From positions 1 to 64,000 of the forward strand of contig JAIBEZ010000074.1 of NCBI GenBank assembly GCA_019459485.1: DNA of 64,000 nt, in the 5' to 3' direction. Positions 26,361-34,410 of the stretch are shown here, piece after piece (positions within the stretch are counted from its first letter, which is position 1; every line of letters starts with the position of its first letter). The position numbers and the translations under genes are program-made. Under the pieces are notes generated by a model. That model ran no database searches. It had not been told where the DNA came from and was given only the letters and a program-made list of their open reading frames with translations. This stretch comes from Prolixibacteraceae bacterium. GTDB taxonomy: Bacteria > Bacteroidota > Bacteroidia > Bacteroidales > Prolixibacteraceae.

Positions 26361-28502
26361 TTATTTCACCTTGGCAATTGCTTCCAAAACCCTCTCCGGC
26401 GTCATCGGCAACTGGAATAACCTTGCGCCAACAGCATCGAAAACGGCATTGGCGAGTACGCCACCCATGCATATTATTCCCGGTTCGCCGCCACCTTGCG
26501 GTGCTTCATTTTTATCAAGAATTTTGGTTTGAATTTCAGGCATCCACGAAAATACCGGCAACTGGTAGTTTCCAAAATTGTTCGTGTGAATGTCGCCACC
26601 TGTGAATTTCACTTCTTCTGTCAGCGCATAGCCCAAACCCATTATAATACAACCTTCCAACTGAATAAGTGAACCTTGCGGATTGATGCAAAAACCCATG
26701 TCCTGAGCACAGGCCACCCGGACGACCTTAACTTTTCCGGTGGTTTTATCTACTGTTACTTCAGCCATGTGAGCTACATAAGCACCGGCATCGAAACCGC
26801 ATGCGATACCGTATCCGCGTCCGCTTGGGCCTTTGGCGGAAGTATATCCAAACAGTTCGGCCACTGCTTTCAGAACACCAATCATGCGCTCATCTTTCAG
26901 GTTCTTCAGGCGAAATTCCAGCGGATCGACACCTAATTGCACGGCCATCCTATCAATCTGCGACTCGCGCGCGTATGTATTGGTGTTGTTTCCGGGCGCG
27001 CGCCAGGCTCCGGTTCCGAAGGGATGAACATCGCGGGACGAGTAGCTGGTCGTTTTGGCATTGGGTACATCGTAAATGGTATCCGATCCGCGGGCACCGG
27101 CAAAATATTCGTGGTAATCCCACAGCGAAATCTGCCCGGCTTTATCAGTTCCTGAAGTAATTTTAATGACAGCCGCCGGGCGGAAAGTATCGTAGAAAAA
27201 TTCTTCCTGCCTGGTCCATTGCACCATGATTGGTTTTCCGGTCAGCTTAGTCAGCCGGGCCGCTTCAATTGCCTGACGGAATGCAGATTTTCCACCGAAA
27301 CCACCACCCAAAAACGGCGCGATAACCCGAACCTTGTCCAGGCCAATACCAAGTTCGCGTGAAATTCCGTCCTGCGTTCCGAAAGGAGTTTGGGTCGATG
27401 CCCGCACCACCACTTTATCGCCTTCCATAAAACCAAGAGCAGTATGCGGTTCCATGGGCGCATGGGCCACGTAACTGTTGTGAAATTCGCTCTCGAAAAT
27501 CTGGTCTGAATTCTTTTTCCCGGTTTCAATATCGCCCGAACTTTTCACCACCCGGCTTTCAGATGGAAATTCAAGCTGGTGTTTGAAAACGGTTTTATCG
27601 TCCACTTTCATTTCATCAAACTTGTATTCGGCTTTTATTTTGGCGAGCGCAGCTTCCGCTTTTTCAAAATCAGTATGCAAAACCGCGAGTAAATCCTTGT
27701 CACGGACAATCGCAATTCCGTCGAGCTTTTCGGCTTCCGAAGTATCCGCAGAAATCAATGTAGCTCCGTGTGATGGCGGCCTCAGTATTTTGGCGTATAA
27801 CATTCCGGGCATCCTGAAATCGCCCGAATACATGGCCTGACCAGTTACTTTTGCAACACCATCGGCATGATTGAACGACTTTCCACGAATTTTATATTCG
27901 CTGAAATCTTTCGCTTTTGGCTTTACCTCCAGAAATTTTTCAATTTTCTTACCACTGGCTAATTGCCCGTAACTTACTTTTTTACTTTTCTTGTTTTTCA
28001 CGAATATGACACCATTTTCAACAGTCACCTCATCTTTAGCAACTCCCAAATGTTGAGCGCCCATTTCGAGCAGCACCAAACGGGCTTCGGCTAAAGCGGC
28101 CAGCATAACCGGCCCGAGCGAACGGGTTGAAAGTGATCCCCATGTTCCGGCATCGTACGGGCACAATTCTGTATCGCCCATCACCATTTTTATGCTTTCA
28201 ATGGGGGTATCCAGTTCATCGGCCACCATTTGCGGAAATGAGGTAATAATCCCCTGCCCCATTTCAATTTTGCCGATCATGCAGGTCACTTTGCCATCTT
28301 CGGCAATGTGTATAAAGGCATTGTAATCTTTCGGAACCGAACGCTGTTGTTCGGCTTCAGCAGCTACTCCGGTAAGGAATTCGCCCAATTGGAAATAAAT
28401 GAAAAGGCCACCACCCAGCAATTTCACAAAATTGCGCCGGTCAACTTCGAAGGTTGGATTGTTTTCCGGCACTTCGTCCCGATAATATTTGTCGTCTTTC
28501 AT
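26361..28502 (-). CDS. Molybdenum hydroxylase large subunit (xanthine dehydrogenase/isoquinoline oxidoreductase type)
   Basis: 713 residues. The N-terminus has a twin-arginine-like signal, VDRRNFVKLLGGGLFIYF, suggesting Tat export of the folded cofactor-bearing subunit. The molybdopterin cytosine dinucleotide-binding signatures follow: GKIEMGQGIITSFPQMVADE, APFLGGGFGGKSAFRQAIEA, FGTGAWRAPGNNTN and QGGGEPGIICMGGVLANAVF. The order matches single-chain large subunits of the IorB/aldehyde-dehydrogenase type that pair with a small 2Fe-2S subunit, here encoded immediately upstream, and no FAD subunit is present. Electron acceptor and substrate are unknown (N-heterocycles or aldehydes are typical). 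The whole reverse operon comprises this gene, the 2Fe-2S subunit, MocA-like and XdhC-like genes. Confidence 0.93.
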   Translation of the reverse strand: MKDDKYYRDEVPENNPTFEVDRRNFVKLLGGGLFIYFQLGEFLTGVAAEAEQQRSVPKDYNAFIHIAEDGKVTCMIGKIEMGQGIITSFPQMVADELDTPIESIKMVMGDTELCPYDAGTWGSLSTRSLGPVMLAALAEARLVLLEMGAQHLGVAKDEVTVENGVIFVKNKKSKKVSYGQLASGKKIEKFLEVKPKAKDFSEYKIRGKSFNHADGVAKVTGQAMYSGDFRMPGMLYAKILRPPSHGATLISADTSEAEKLDGIAIVRDKDLLAVLHTDFEKAEAALAKIKAEYKFDEMKVDDKTVFKHQLEFPSESRVVKSSGDIETGKKNSDQIFESEFHNSYVAHAPMEPHTALGFMEGDKVVVRASTQTPFGTQDGISRELGIGLDKVRVIAPFLGGGFGGKSAFRQAIEAARLTKLTGKPIMVQWTRQEEFFYDTFRPAAVIKITSGTDKAGQISLWDYHEYFAGARGSDTIYDVPNAKTTSYSSRDVHPFGTGAWRAPGNNTNTYARESQIDRMAVQLGVDPLEFRLKNLKDERMIGVLKAVAELFGYTSAKGPSGRGYGIACGFDAGAYVAHMAEVTVDKTTGKVKVVRVACAQDMGFCINPQGSLIQLEGCIIMGLGYALTEEVKFTGGDIHTNNFGNYQLPVFSWMPEIQTKILDKNEAPQGGGEPGIICMGGVLANAVFDAVGARLFQLPMTPERVLEAIAKVK

Positions 28503-28520
28503 ATTCAGTTTTTTATCAGG

Positions 28521-28991
28521 TTAAACTTTCATTGTTTTTGAGGCCGATTCAATCGCGTCAATAATGTGTGTGTGCGCGCCGCAACGGCAGAGGTTCCCTT
28601 CCATTCCATCAACAATCTGCTCCCGGGTGGGATGCGGATTTTTCAGTAGAAGTCCATAAGCATTCATGATCATTCCGGGCGTACAATAGCCGCACTGCAG
28701 GGCATCGTGATCGACAAAAGCTTGTTGAATAGGGTGAAGTTTGCCGTTGACCGACATTCCTTCGATGGTCGTGATTTTTTTGCCGGCAACATCTTCCATC
28801 AGTATTCCGCACGACCTCACCGGTTCATCGTCCATTAAAACGGTACAAGTTCCGCAGTAGCCCAGTCCGCAACCGTATTTGGTGCCGGTCAGGTTGAAGT
28901 TAATCCGCAGCGCCCAAAGCAGGGTCTGGTTCTTTTCAAGTGGGATTTCCACTTTCTTTCCGTTAAGTTCAAATTGAATAGTCTCAGCCAT
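28521..28991 (-). CDS. 2Fe-2S subunit of molybdenum hydroxylase
   Basis: 156 residues with two [2Fe-2S] clusters. The plant-type ferredoxin domain has the ligands in KYGCGLGYCGTCTVLMDDE followed by VRSC; the helical C-terminal domain has LQCGYCTPGMIMNAYGLL and GNLCRCGAHTHII. This is the standard small subunit (IorA/CoxS-like) that passes electrons from the molybdenum centre to an acceptor. There is no signal peptide, and export probably occurs as a complex with the Tat-tagged large subunit. It sits 18 bp upstream of the large-subunit gene, same direction. Confidence 0.95.
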   Translation of the reverse strand: MAETIQFELNGKKVEIPLEKNQTLLWALRINFNLTGTKYGCGLGYCGTCTVLMDDEPVRSCGILMEDVAGKKITTIEGMSVNGKLHPIQQAFVDHDALQCGYCTPGMIMNAYGLLLKNPHPTREQIVDGMEGNLCRCGAHTHIIDAIESASKTMKV

Positions 28992-29012
28992 GTTTATTGG
29001 TTTTTTAGTTTG

Positions 29013-29597
29013 TTATTTCAATTCTCTCAAATAATCTTCCTGCGTATCAATATCTCTTACGATTTCGGGGCTAAATGTTTCCACTTCCAATATTTCATCC
29101 GGAAATTTCAGGGCAACAGAACGCAGTCCAACTGACGGATCGAGGTTCAGAATCTCCTGTCGAAACTTCAAATCATACAACGGCGGATGCCCGCGTTTAC
29201 CGTTAAAAAGAGGAATTACGATTCCCCTTCCTGAATTGTTCCATGCCTCAATGACTTTTGCTGAAACATTTACGGGAATAAATGGCTGATCGCCCAAAAA
29301 AATCATAACCGCCCTTGCATCTCCGGGCAACGCTTTTACTCCTGAAATCACAGAAGTGTGCATACCTTCCCTGAAATGTTCGTTTCTGAAAGTTTTTACC
29401 GGCCATGATTTCAGGACTTCAACAATTTCATCATGGTTGGCTCCCAAAACAACCAGCACATTACTTATTCCTGAATTCAGGATATTCTCGACCACTTTTT
29501 CCACGATTGTTTTCCCGTCGAATGGCAGTAGCAGTTTTTGTGTTCCCATGCGGGTTGACATTCCTGCCGCCAAAACAATGGCCCAAATGTCATTCAT
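29013..29597 (-). CDS. Molybdenum cofactor cytidylyltransferase-like (MocA family)
   Basis: 194-residue nucleotidyltransferase with the Rossmann-like start IVLAAGMSTRMGTQKLLLPF (nucleotide-binding LAAGxSxRMGxxK), the FLGDQPFIP metal-binding segment, and RGHPPLYDLKFRQEI near the end. MocA proteins convert molybdopterin to the cytosine dinucleotide form used by xanthine-oxidase-family enzymes. This agrees with the hydroxylase subunits downstream. The start codon overlaps the stop of the XdhC-like gene by 8 bp, so the two are co-translated. The symbol is withheld because MobA and MocA cannot be separated with certainty without a search, although context favours MocA. Confidence 0.9.
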   Translation of the reverse strand: MNDIWAIVLAAGMSTRMGTQKLLLPFDGKTIVEKVVENILNSGISNVLVVLGANHDEIVEVLKSWPVKTFRNEHFREGMHTSVISGVKALPGDARAVMIFLGDQPFIPVNVSAKVIEAWNNSGRGIVIPLFNGKRGHPPLYDLKFRQEILNLDPSVGLRSVALKFPDEILEVETFSPEIVRDIDTQEDYLRELK

Positions 29598-30672
29598 GGC
29601 TGGCGCTTTTTTGATTTTTAACTTTCACCAACTGTGCCGCGATGCTAATCGCAATTTCTTCTACGGTTTGCGCTCCAATATCCAAACCTACCGGAGTATA
29701 AATCCGGCTCCATTGTTCCGGAGTTGCCCAGGTATTTTCAAGAAACAAAGCTTTCATTTGTGCCACTTTTGCTTTGCTGCCAATCATTCCGATGTAGGCA
29801 GCATTGCTTCCGATAAACTTCCGGAGTACCCCGGCATCGCTTTTGTGTCCGCGGGTAACAATAACCAAATAAGAATCATCACGGATCGGTAGCTGTCCAA
29901 TGCTTTCATCAACTGTTCCCGACAAAACAACATCGGCATCGGGAAATAAGTTTTGATTGGCATATTCGGGGCGATCGTCCCAAACGGTAACATCGAACCC
30001 GAGAAATTTTCCCAGATGTGCCAAAGAATGACCGATGTGCCCGGCGCCGGCAATAATCAGCGATGGTTTAGGGTGAATCCGCTCCATCAAACTGAATCCT
30101 TTCGCGAGTGTTCTATTTTCATCAAATGGAATCGCCTGAATAGCTTCAGAGTGATTATTTCGAAACATTTCAGAAATAACCGGACGAATATTATCTTGCA
30201 TTTTTTGGTCGAAATTCAGTTCTTCCTCAACAATCCATTGCCGCACGATTTTAACGTTGCTTAAATCGGTCGCATCGGTTAAAGTTAAAAGAACACCCTT
30301 TTGACGCCGATCTAAGCTGTTTTTCAATTGATAAAAAACGGGAAGATGCAGATCCGGTGTTGCATCGAGCAAAATAGTCATGTTTCCCCCACAGATGGAC
30401 TCACTTCCTTTGAAAATTTCACCGTGCAATTCATAAGAGAACAGCCCCGATTTTTTGGTTTTCAGGAGAAATTGCGACTGTTGAATGACCTTTAGCTCGG
30501 TTACACCGCCACCAACGGTCCCTGCCAATAATCCACCGGTGCCAATCAGCGCCGAACTGCCCGACTTTTGAGGAGTCGAGCCTTGTGTACTGATAACAGT
30601 AGCCAGTATGCATTCGGTTTGTTGCCGAAGCAGTGCTACTAATTCAGGGTAAATACAGATTGATGAACTCAT
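29590..30672 (-). CDS. XdhC/CoxI family molybdoenzyme maturation factor
   Basis: 360 residues. The N-terminal XdhC_CoxI domain shows CILATVISTQGSTPQKSGS and GTVGGGVTELKVI. The C-terminal Rossmann domain has SLIIAGAGHIGHSLAHLGKF, FDVTVWDDRPEYANQ and LVIVTRGHKSDAGVLRKF, then YIGMIGSKAKVAQM. XdhC proteins bind molybdenum cofactor and insert its sulfurated form into xanthine-dehydrogenase-type enzymes. It is the first gene of the molybdenum hydroxylase operon on the reverse strand. No promoter was confirmed. Length is normal for the family. Confidence 0.93.
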   Translation of the reverse strand: MSSSICIYPELVALLRQQTECILATVISTQGSTPQKSGSSALIGTGGLLAGTVGGGVTELKVIQQSQFLLKTKKSGLFSYELHGEIFKGSESICGGNMTILLDATPDLHLPVFYQLKNSLDRRQKGVLLTLTDATDLSNVKIVRQWIVEEELNFDQKMQDNIRPVISEMFRNNHSEAIQAIPFDENRTLAKGFSLMERIHPKPSLIIAGAGHIGHSLAHLGKFLGFDVTVWDDRPEYANQNLFPDADVVLSGTVDESIGQLPIRDDSYLVIVTRGHKSDAGVLRKFIGSNAAYIGMIGSKAKVAQMKALFLENTWATPEQWSRIYTPVGLDIGAQTVEEIAISIAAQLVKVKNQKSASHE

Positions 30673-30742
30673 CCCGGTAAAAGGTTTTTAAAATCAGTTA
30701 AGCCTGCAAAACCTTTTAAAATTAGAAATATTTTTGAAAAAA

Positions 30743-31105
30743 TCAATTCAGGCTGTCGGTCCGAATAGAATCAAAAGACTGAATAAACATGGTTGAATCG
30801 GCAACCAAAATTCGTTTGGAGAAAACGCTGTCATTGCCGGTAATTGTGCCTGAATCAACATTTATTTGATTGTTTATGACTGAAAAGAAAAGTACAAGCG
30901 ACACCAATCCTGTTTTCAGGCCCAAACTTTGAGCAGAAAACAACCAACCGAAAAAGCTGGCAAATGAGTTTTGCTTCAGCTTCGAACCACTGTTTTTTAG
31001 CAAAAAAGAATACATCAACCGGTCTTCGATTGCTTTATCAGGTTCACCAACGTGATCTTTCTGAAGCAGTTGGGCAAACATTTGGTCTTGATTCTTTTTG
31101 TTCAT
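30743..31105 (-). CDS. Small membrane protein downstream of an ECF sigma factor
   Basis: 120 residues, not recognised as a known family. A cytoplasmic N-terminal half (about 1-75) has DHVGEPDKAIEDRLMYSFLL, then one membrane segment (about 81-96, GLKTGLVSLVLFFSVI), then about 25 extracytoplasmic residues. This size and topology fit a membrane-anchored anti-sigma-like protein, and it starts 11 bp after the sigma-factor gene. But no zinc-binding anti-sigma (H-x3-C-x2-C) motif is seen, so the anti-sigma role is inference only. It may simply be a small accessory protein. Confidence 0.7.
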   Translation of the reverse strand: MNKKNQDQMFAQLLQKDHVGEPDKAIEDRLMYSFLLKNSGSKLKQNSFASFFGWLFSAQSLGLKTGLVSLVLFFSVINNQINVDSGTITGNDSVFSKRILVADSTMFIQSFDSIRTDSLN

Positions 31106-31116
31106 GGTGTTTAGTA

Positions 31117-31695
31117 TTAAAATTCAATTTCATCCTTTAAGTATTCCAATTTTTCAGACAGCAATTTCTTTGCATAAAACAACCGTGATTTTACTGTTCC
31201 CTCCGGAAGTTCCAGTATTTCGGCCACTTCTTTGATCGAAAAACCTTCGCGATACCGAAGCAAAAAAGCGGAACGGTGCTCCTCGCCCAATTGACCGAGC
31301 GTTTGAAACACCTTCTCAATCAGCTGTTCCGGCTCAATCGCCGATTCATTTGGGTAATCAAATTTCTGCTCTAGCGCCTGATATTCATGATATTCCTGCC
31401 TGACTCCACGACGCCGGTATTCATTTTTGCACATGTTGTTGGCTACAGAATACAGCCAGGTTTGAAAAGGATATGCAGGGTTATAGCTTTCAGGCTTTTC
31501 AATCAGCTTCAAAAAAAGTTCCTGCAAAAAATCATTGGCCTGGTCTGGTGAGTTTCCGAGCATCCGGTAGAAATAGTAATACATCCGATCCTTGTACCGG
31601 TGGTACAATTCGCCGAACGCAGCCTGATCGCCTGATACGATTTGCTGCATCAACTCACTATCGCTGTAAACCTTATTTTTTCTCCGGAATATCAA
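31117..31695 (-). CDS. ECF-type RNA polymerase sigma factor
   Basis: 192 residues with both sigma regions. Region 2: DQAAFGELYHRYKDRMYYYF and TWLYSVANNMCKNEYRRRGV. Region 4: HRSAFLLRYREGFSIKEVAE followed by LELPEGTVKSRLFYAKKLL, a good helix-turn-helix. Such factors direct transcription in response to envelope or stress cues, controlled by an anti-sigma partner; the adjacent 120-residue membrane protein is a candidate. Its start overlaps the stop of the upstream DUF3098 gene (ATGA), so the two genes form one operon. It may regulate its own operon. Confidence 0.93.
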   Translation of the reverse strand: MIFRRKNKVYSDSELMQQIVSGDQAAFGELYHRYKDRMYYYFYRMLGNSPDQANDFLQELFLKLIEKPESYNPAYPFQTWLYSVANNMCKNEYRRRGVRQEYHEYQALEQKFDYPNESAIEPEQLIEKVFQTLGQLGEEHRSAFLLRYREGFSIKEVAEILELPEGTVKSRLFYAKKLLSEKLEYLKDEIEF

Positions 31696-31904
31696 TTCGA
31701 CGATTTTTTCAGGATTAACCAGATCAAAGAAATATACGAACTCACAATAATTATCGGGGCTAAAGTTATCCGCCTGAAACTGAAAATTGCTTCGTTAAAA
31801 GCATTCGGATCATCAGAACCTCCACCACTCATCAGAATGAAACCCAAAGTTAGTAAACAGACGATCAGTATCAATCCGATGTACTTATTTTTCTGAAAGA
31901 TCAT
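31692..31904 (-). CDS. DUF3098-like small membrane protein
   Basis: 70 residues with two membrane segments (about 8-26 and 47-66) separated by the hydrophilic GGGSDDPNAFNEAIFSFRR loop. The SDDPN-x-FNE-x-IFSFRRITLAP block is characteristic of DUF3098 proteins of Bacteroidota. Function is unknown. Elsewhere in the phylum these genes often sit beside cell-division or undecaprenyl-phosphate genes (ftsX/uppP), so linkage here to an ECF sigma factor is different. Overlaps the sigma gene by 4 bp. Confidence 0.82.
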   Translation of the reverse strand: MIFQKNKYIGLILIVCLLTLGFILMSGGGSDDPNAFNEAIFSFRRITLAPIIIVSSYISLIWLILKKSSN

Positions 31905-31959
31905 ACTTTTTTAGTTTCTGTACACGCAAAAAGCAAAAGGTTCAGATTATCTCAAAAAA

Positions 31960-32002
31960 AATCGCCGCACAAAGAATTTATTCAATTCTCTTTGCGGCGA
32001 TT
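31960..32002 (-). terminator. Terminator of the reverse-strand membrane protein gene
   Basis: AATCGCCGCA... pairs with ...TGCGGCGATT in an imperfect 19-bp stem with a short loop. On the reverse strand it is followed by a run of seven T (complement of 31954-31960). It lies just after the stop of the 144-residue protein. Confidence 0.85.
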
Positions 32003-32023
32003 GCCTTCAAAAAAAGTATTGTT

Positions 32024-32458
32024 CTAGAGCCGGCTCCACGGAATAGCCGCAATCATTATAACCAATGCAATCAAAAAGAAGATGCTTGCAATTTTAAATT
32101 TCCCCTGGTCTGTTTTGGCTTTTTTCGATTTGGCCCGTCCAATGTGAACCAGGACAACTGCAATCAACATCATTGCAAAATGTTCGACTGCATAAAAGCG
32201 CAAATCAGCATTTTTCATGGCGGCACCAAAATCAGACATCGCCAATTTCGTAACCGGACTCAGGAAGAAATACAAAACAAGACCAGTTAGCAATTGCAAA
32301 TCCATCAGCGATGTAAATACAATTCCCAAAATATTGTCAGCCTTTTTCCATGGATGATTTCCGAACCAACTGGCCAGATATTTGCCAAGCGTAACAGCCA
32401 AACTTACCAAAACTAACCAACGCAGGACATCGTGTAAGTGTAAAAAACCAGTGTACAT
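32024..32458 (-). CDS. Four-helix integral membrane protein, unknown function
   Basis: 144 residues and about four hydrophobic helices (near 12-28, 45-68, 89-106, 125-140). Conserved-looking histidines occur in HLHDVLRWLVLVSLAV, YAVEHFAMMLIAVVLVHIGR and elsewhere, so heme or metal binding inside the membrane is possible. I recognise it only as a conserved small membrane protein of Bacteroidota, not a named family. Transcribed alone with a terminator; divergence or co-transcription with the upstream NAD(P)-binding gene (58 bp away) is unclear. Confidence 0.75.
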   Translation of the reverse strand: MYTGFLHLHDVLRWLVLVSLAVTLGKYLASWFGNHPWKKADNILGIVFTSLMDLQLLTGLVLYFFLSPVTKLAMSDFGAAMKNADLRFYAVEHFAMMLIAVVLVHIGRAKSKKAKTDQGKFKIASIFFLIALVIMIAAIPWSRL

Positions 32459-32516
32459 GTTTTCTGAAATTTAATTATTTCAATTCTAAACGAATGAAAG
32501 CGGTTTTGGTTGAGAA

Positions 32517-33158
32517 TTATTTAAATATCTCCAATCCCTCAACTATTCTGAAGCCAATTTTCTGATCAGTTGACAGGCTGATCATTTTGGCAGCCAACAC
32601 ATCCACAGGAGTTGGCCGGTATTTTTTTAATATATATCTGGTCAGAAACCGGCTGGCAACCAATCCAATCTTCTCTCCCGCCCGCTTTTCCTTCCGATCT
32701 CCGTCAAGAATCGAAGGCCGGACAATGATACATTTCCTGAAGTTAAGTTTAGAAACAGCTTCTTCCAGTTCACCTTTTATTCGTGAATAAAAAACTGATG
32801 ATTTTGAATCGGCTCCCATCGATGAAACCAACACGTAGGCGCCTATTCCATTTCCGGCAGCCGCTTTGGCAAATTCATGTTGATAGGTAAAATCGACACG
32901 GTACTGGTTCTCTTTGGTTTTGGCTGTTTTGATAGTAGTTCCCATCGTCGAAAACAACACATCGCCCTGCACCAGGTGTTTCCAACTTACAAGCCGGTTA
33001 AAATCAATCAGAATTTCTTCCAGTTTCGGATGGCTCATTCCTGAAGTACGGCGAACAAACGAACGCACTTTCCCAAATTCAGGATGACCAAGCAATTGAG
33101 CAACCAATTGTTGCCCAACCAACCCGCTGGCCCCGATCACATTTGCAACTTTGCTCAT
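32517..33158 (-). CDS. NAD(P)-binding atypical SDR oxidoreductase
   Basis: 213 residues with an N-terminal nucleotide-binding motif, VIGASGLVGQQLVAQLL, and the pattern FVRRTSGMSHPKLEEILID; VLVSSMGADSKSSVFYSRIK contains the SDR-like Ser and the Y/S-x3-K type residues (FYSRIKGELE). RPSILDGDRKEKRAGE resembles the HTATIP2 (TIP30)/YeeZ-like atypical SDR group. Substrate unknown. It immediately follows an extended SDR gene (1 base between the stop and this start), so both probably act in one pathway or are simply co-transcribed. Confidence 0.85.
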   Translation of the reverse strand: MSKVANVIGASGLVGQQLVAQLLGHPEFGKVRSFVRRTSGMSHPKLEEILIDFNRLVSWKHLVQGDVLFSTMGTTIKTAKTKENQYRVDFTYQHEFAKAAAGNGIGAYVLVSSMGADSKSSVFYSRIKGELEEAVSKLNFRKCIIVRPSILDGDRKEKRAGEKIGLVASRFLTRYILKKYRPTPVDVLAAKMISLSTDQKIGFRIVEGLEIFK

Positions 33159-33159
33159 A

Positions 33160-34218
33160 TCAAGGTTTTTTAATGATTCCGTCGGCTAACAACTGCTTAA
33201 AATGGTCTGAAATGGTTTGCTCAAAAGGCAGAAATTCCATGCCCAGATCTTTTTTGATGTAACTGTTGTCCGTTCTAAGGTTATAGCCCACGTTCAGTTT
33301 CACATATTTGCGGGAAAAGCCAATCAATGGGGCAATTAAGCTAAACAACCATTTTGGCACAAACTTCTTTGGCAATGGAAATTCAGGATAATCAGCCCGG
33401 ATGACATCGGCCAGTTCAAGAAAACTTTTATCGGCAGAAGTGCAAATATGCCTTCCGGATGCATTGGGCGTGAACCCTGCCAGAATGTGTGCTTTTGCCA
33501 CATCGCGCACATCAACAAAACTCATGTCGCCGGAAGGTGCTCCCGATTTAAACTTTCCGGTGGCCATTTGAATCATGATTTCAACGCTGGTTGAATCGGT
33601 ACGTTTGGTAAGTGATGGCCCCATAATAAATCCAGGATTGATAACGACCAAATCCCATCGGCTTTGCTTTTCGGCCATTTGCCATGCCAGTTTTTCAGCC
33701 TGAACTTTTGAAAACGGATAAGGTTGATGTTCGGCTGAACTGGTCGTATTCCAATGCGCTTCTGTAAAGACTCCATTTTCGGTTTTCTGAATGTCGATGG
33801 CATCACCGTAGATGGCTGCGACACTTGAAGTCAGTACTACCCTTTTCACACTTTCGCTAGTATTCACCGTTTCCAACACGTTCCGGGTTCCTTCCAGAGC
33901 AGGCTCTATAAGTTCCTTTTGGGAGTTTTTTATTCCTGAAATTTTAAACGGTGATGCGGTATGAATTACCAGTTCACAGCCAGCCATTGCTTCAGTAAAA
34001 CTTCCTTTTTTCAGAAGATCGGCTTCAAAAAACTGGAGTACTCCTGTACTTTTCACTGCCCGTGCAGTTAAATGGGCATATTTATCTTTTTGTGCAAGAT
34101 TCCGAACAGTAGTCCGAACTTCAAATCCCTGATCCAATAATTGTTTCACAATCCACGATGCCAGATAACCTGTTCCGCCAGTCACCAAAACCGGTTTTGT
34201 GCGATCTATTGTTTTCAT
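33160..34218 (-). CDS. Extended SDR (aldehyde reductase / dihydroflavonol-4-reductase-like)
   Basis: 352 residues. N-terminal TGGTGYLASWIVKQLLDQGF binds NAD(P)H and the pattern VRTTVRNLAQKD suggests NADPH preference. The catalytic triad region is visible: VVLTSSVAAIYGD (Ser) and QPYPFSKVQAEKLAWQMA (Tyr-x3-Lys as Y-P-F-S-K). VVINPGFIMGPSL is typical of this family, and DVRDVAKAHILAG follows. The nearest characterised relatives reduce aldehydes, ketones or dihydroflavonols, so annotation is to family only. First gene of a two-gene reverse unit with the atypical SDR. Confidence 0.9.
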   Translation of the reverse strand: MKTIDRTKPVLVTGGTGYLASWIVKQLLDQGFEVRTTVRNLAQKDKYAHLTARAVKSTGVLQFFEADLLKKGSFTEAMAGCELVIHTASPFKISGIKNSQKELIEPALEGTRNVLETVNTSESVKRVVLTSSVAAIYGDAIDIQKTENGVFTEAHWNTTSSAEHQPYPFSKVQAEKLAWQMAEKQSRWDLVVINPGFIMGPSLTKRTDSTSVEIMIQMATGKFKSGAPSGDMSFVDVRDVAKAHILAGFTPNASGRHICTSADKSFLELADVIRADYPEFPLPKKFVPKWLFSLIAPLIGFSRKYVKLNVGYNLRTDNSYIKKDLGMEFLPFEQTISDHFKQLLADGIIKKP

Positions 34219-34339
34219 ATTTTTTATTTTTTATTGACTAAAATAATAATCATCACGGCATTAACTAAACCATAAATTTGCCAAATTGTTTTGAAAGATC
34301 CGACCAAAGTTTCTTGAAATGAATGGAAAAACTTTGAAA

Positions 34340-34377
34340 AGAAGGAATTAATATATTTTCTTAAATTTATTCCTTCT
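34340..34377. promoter_or_regulatory. 9-bp inverted repeat upstream of the GH140-like gene
   Basis: AGAAGGAAT (34340-34348) is repeated in inverted form, ATTCCTTCT (34369-34377), around an AT-rich 20-base spacer. It sits 34 bp before the gene start. Geometry suits a dimeric regulator, but no regulator has been linked to it, and it could be chance. Confidence 0.3.
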
Positions 34378-34410
34378 GAATCAGGAAACCAACTAACAAA
34401 TTAATTGATC

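Noticed and set aside
26361-30672. Complete xanthine dehydrogenase with FAD subunit
   Set aside because: Only the molybdenum subunit and the 2Fe-2S subunit are encoded; the FAD domain is missing, so the acceptor is probably not NAD.
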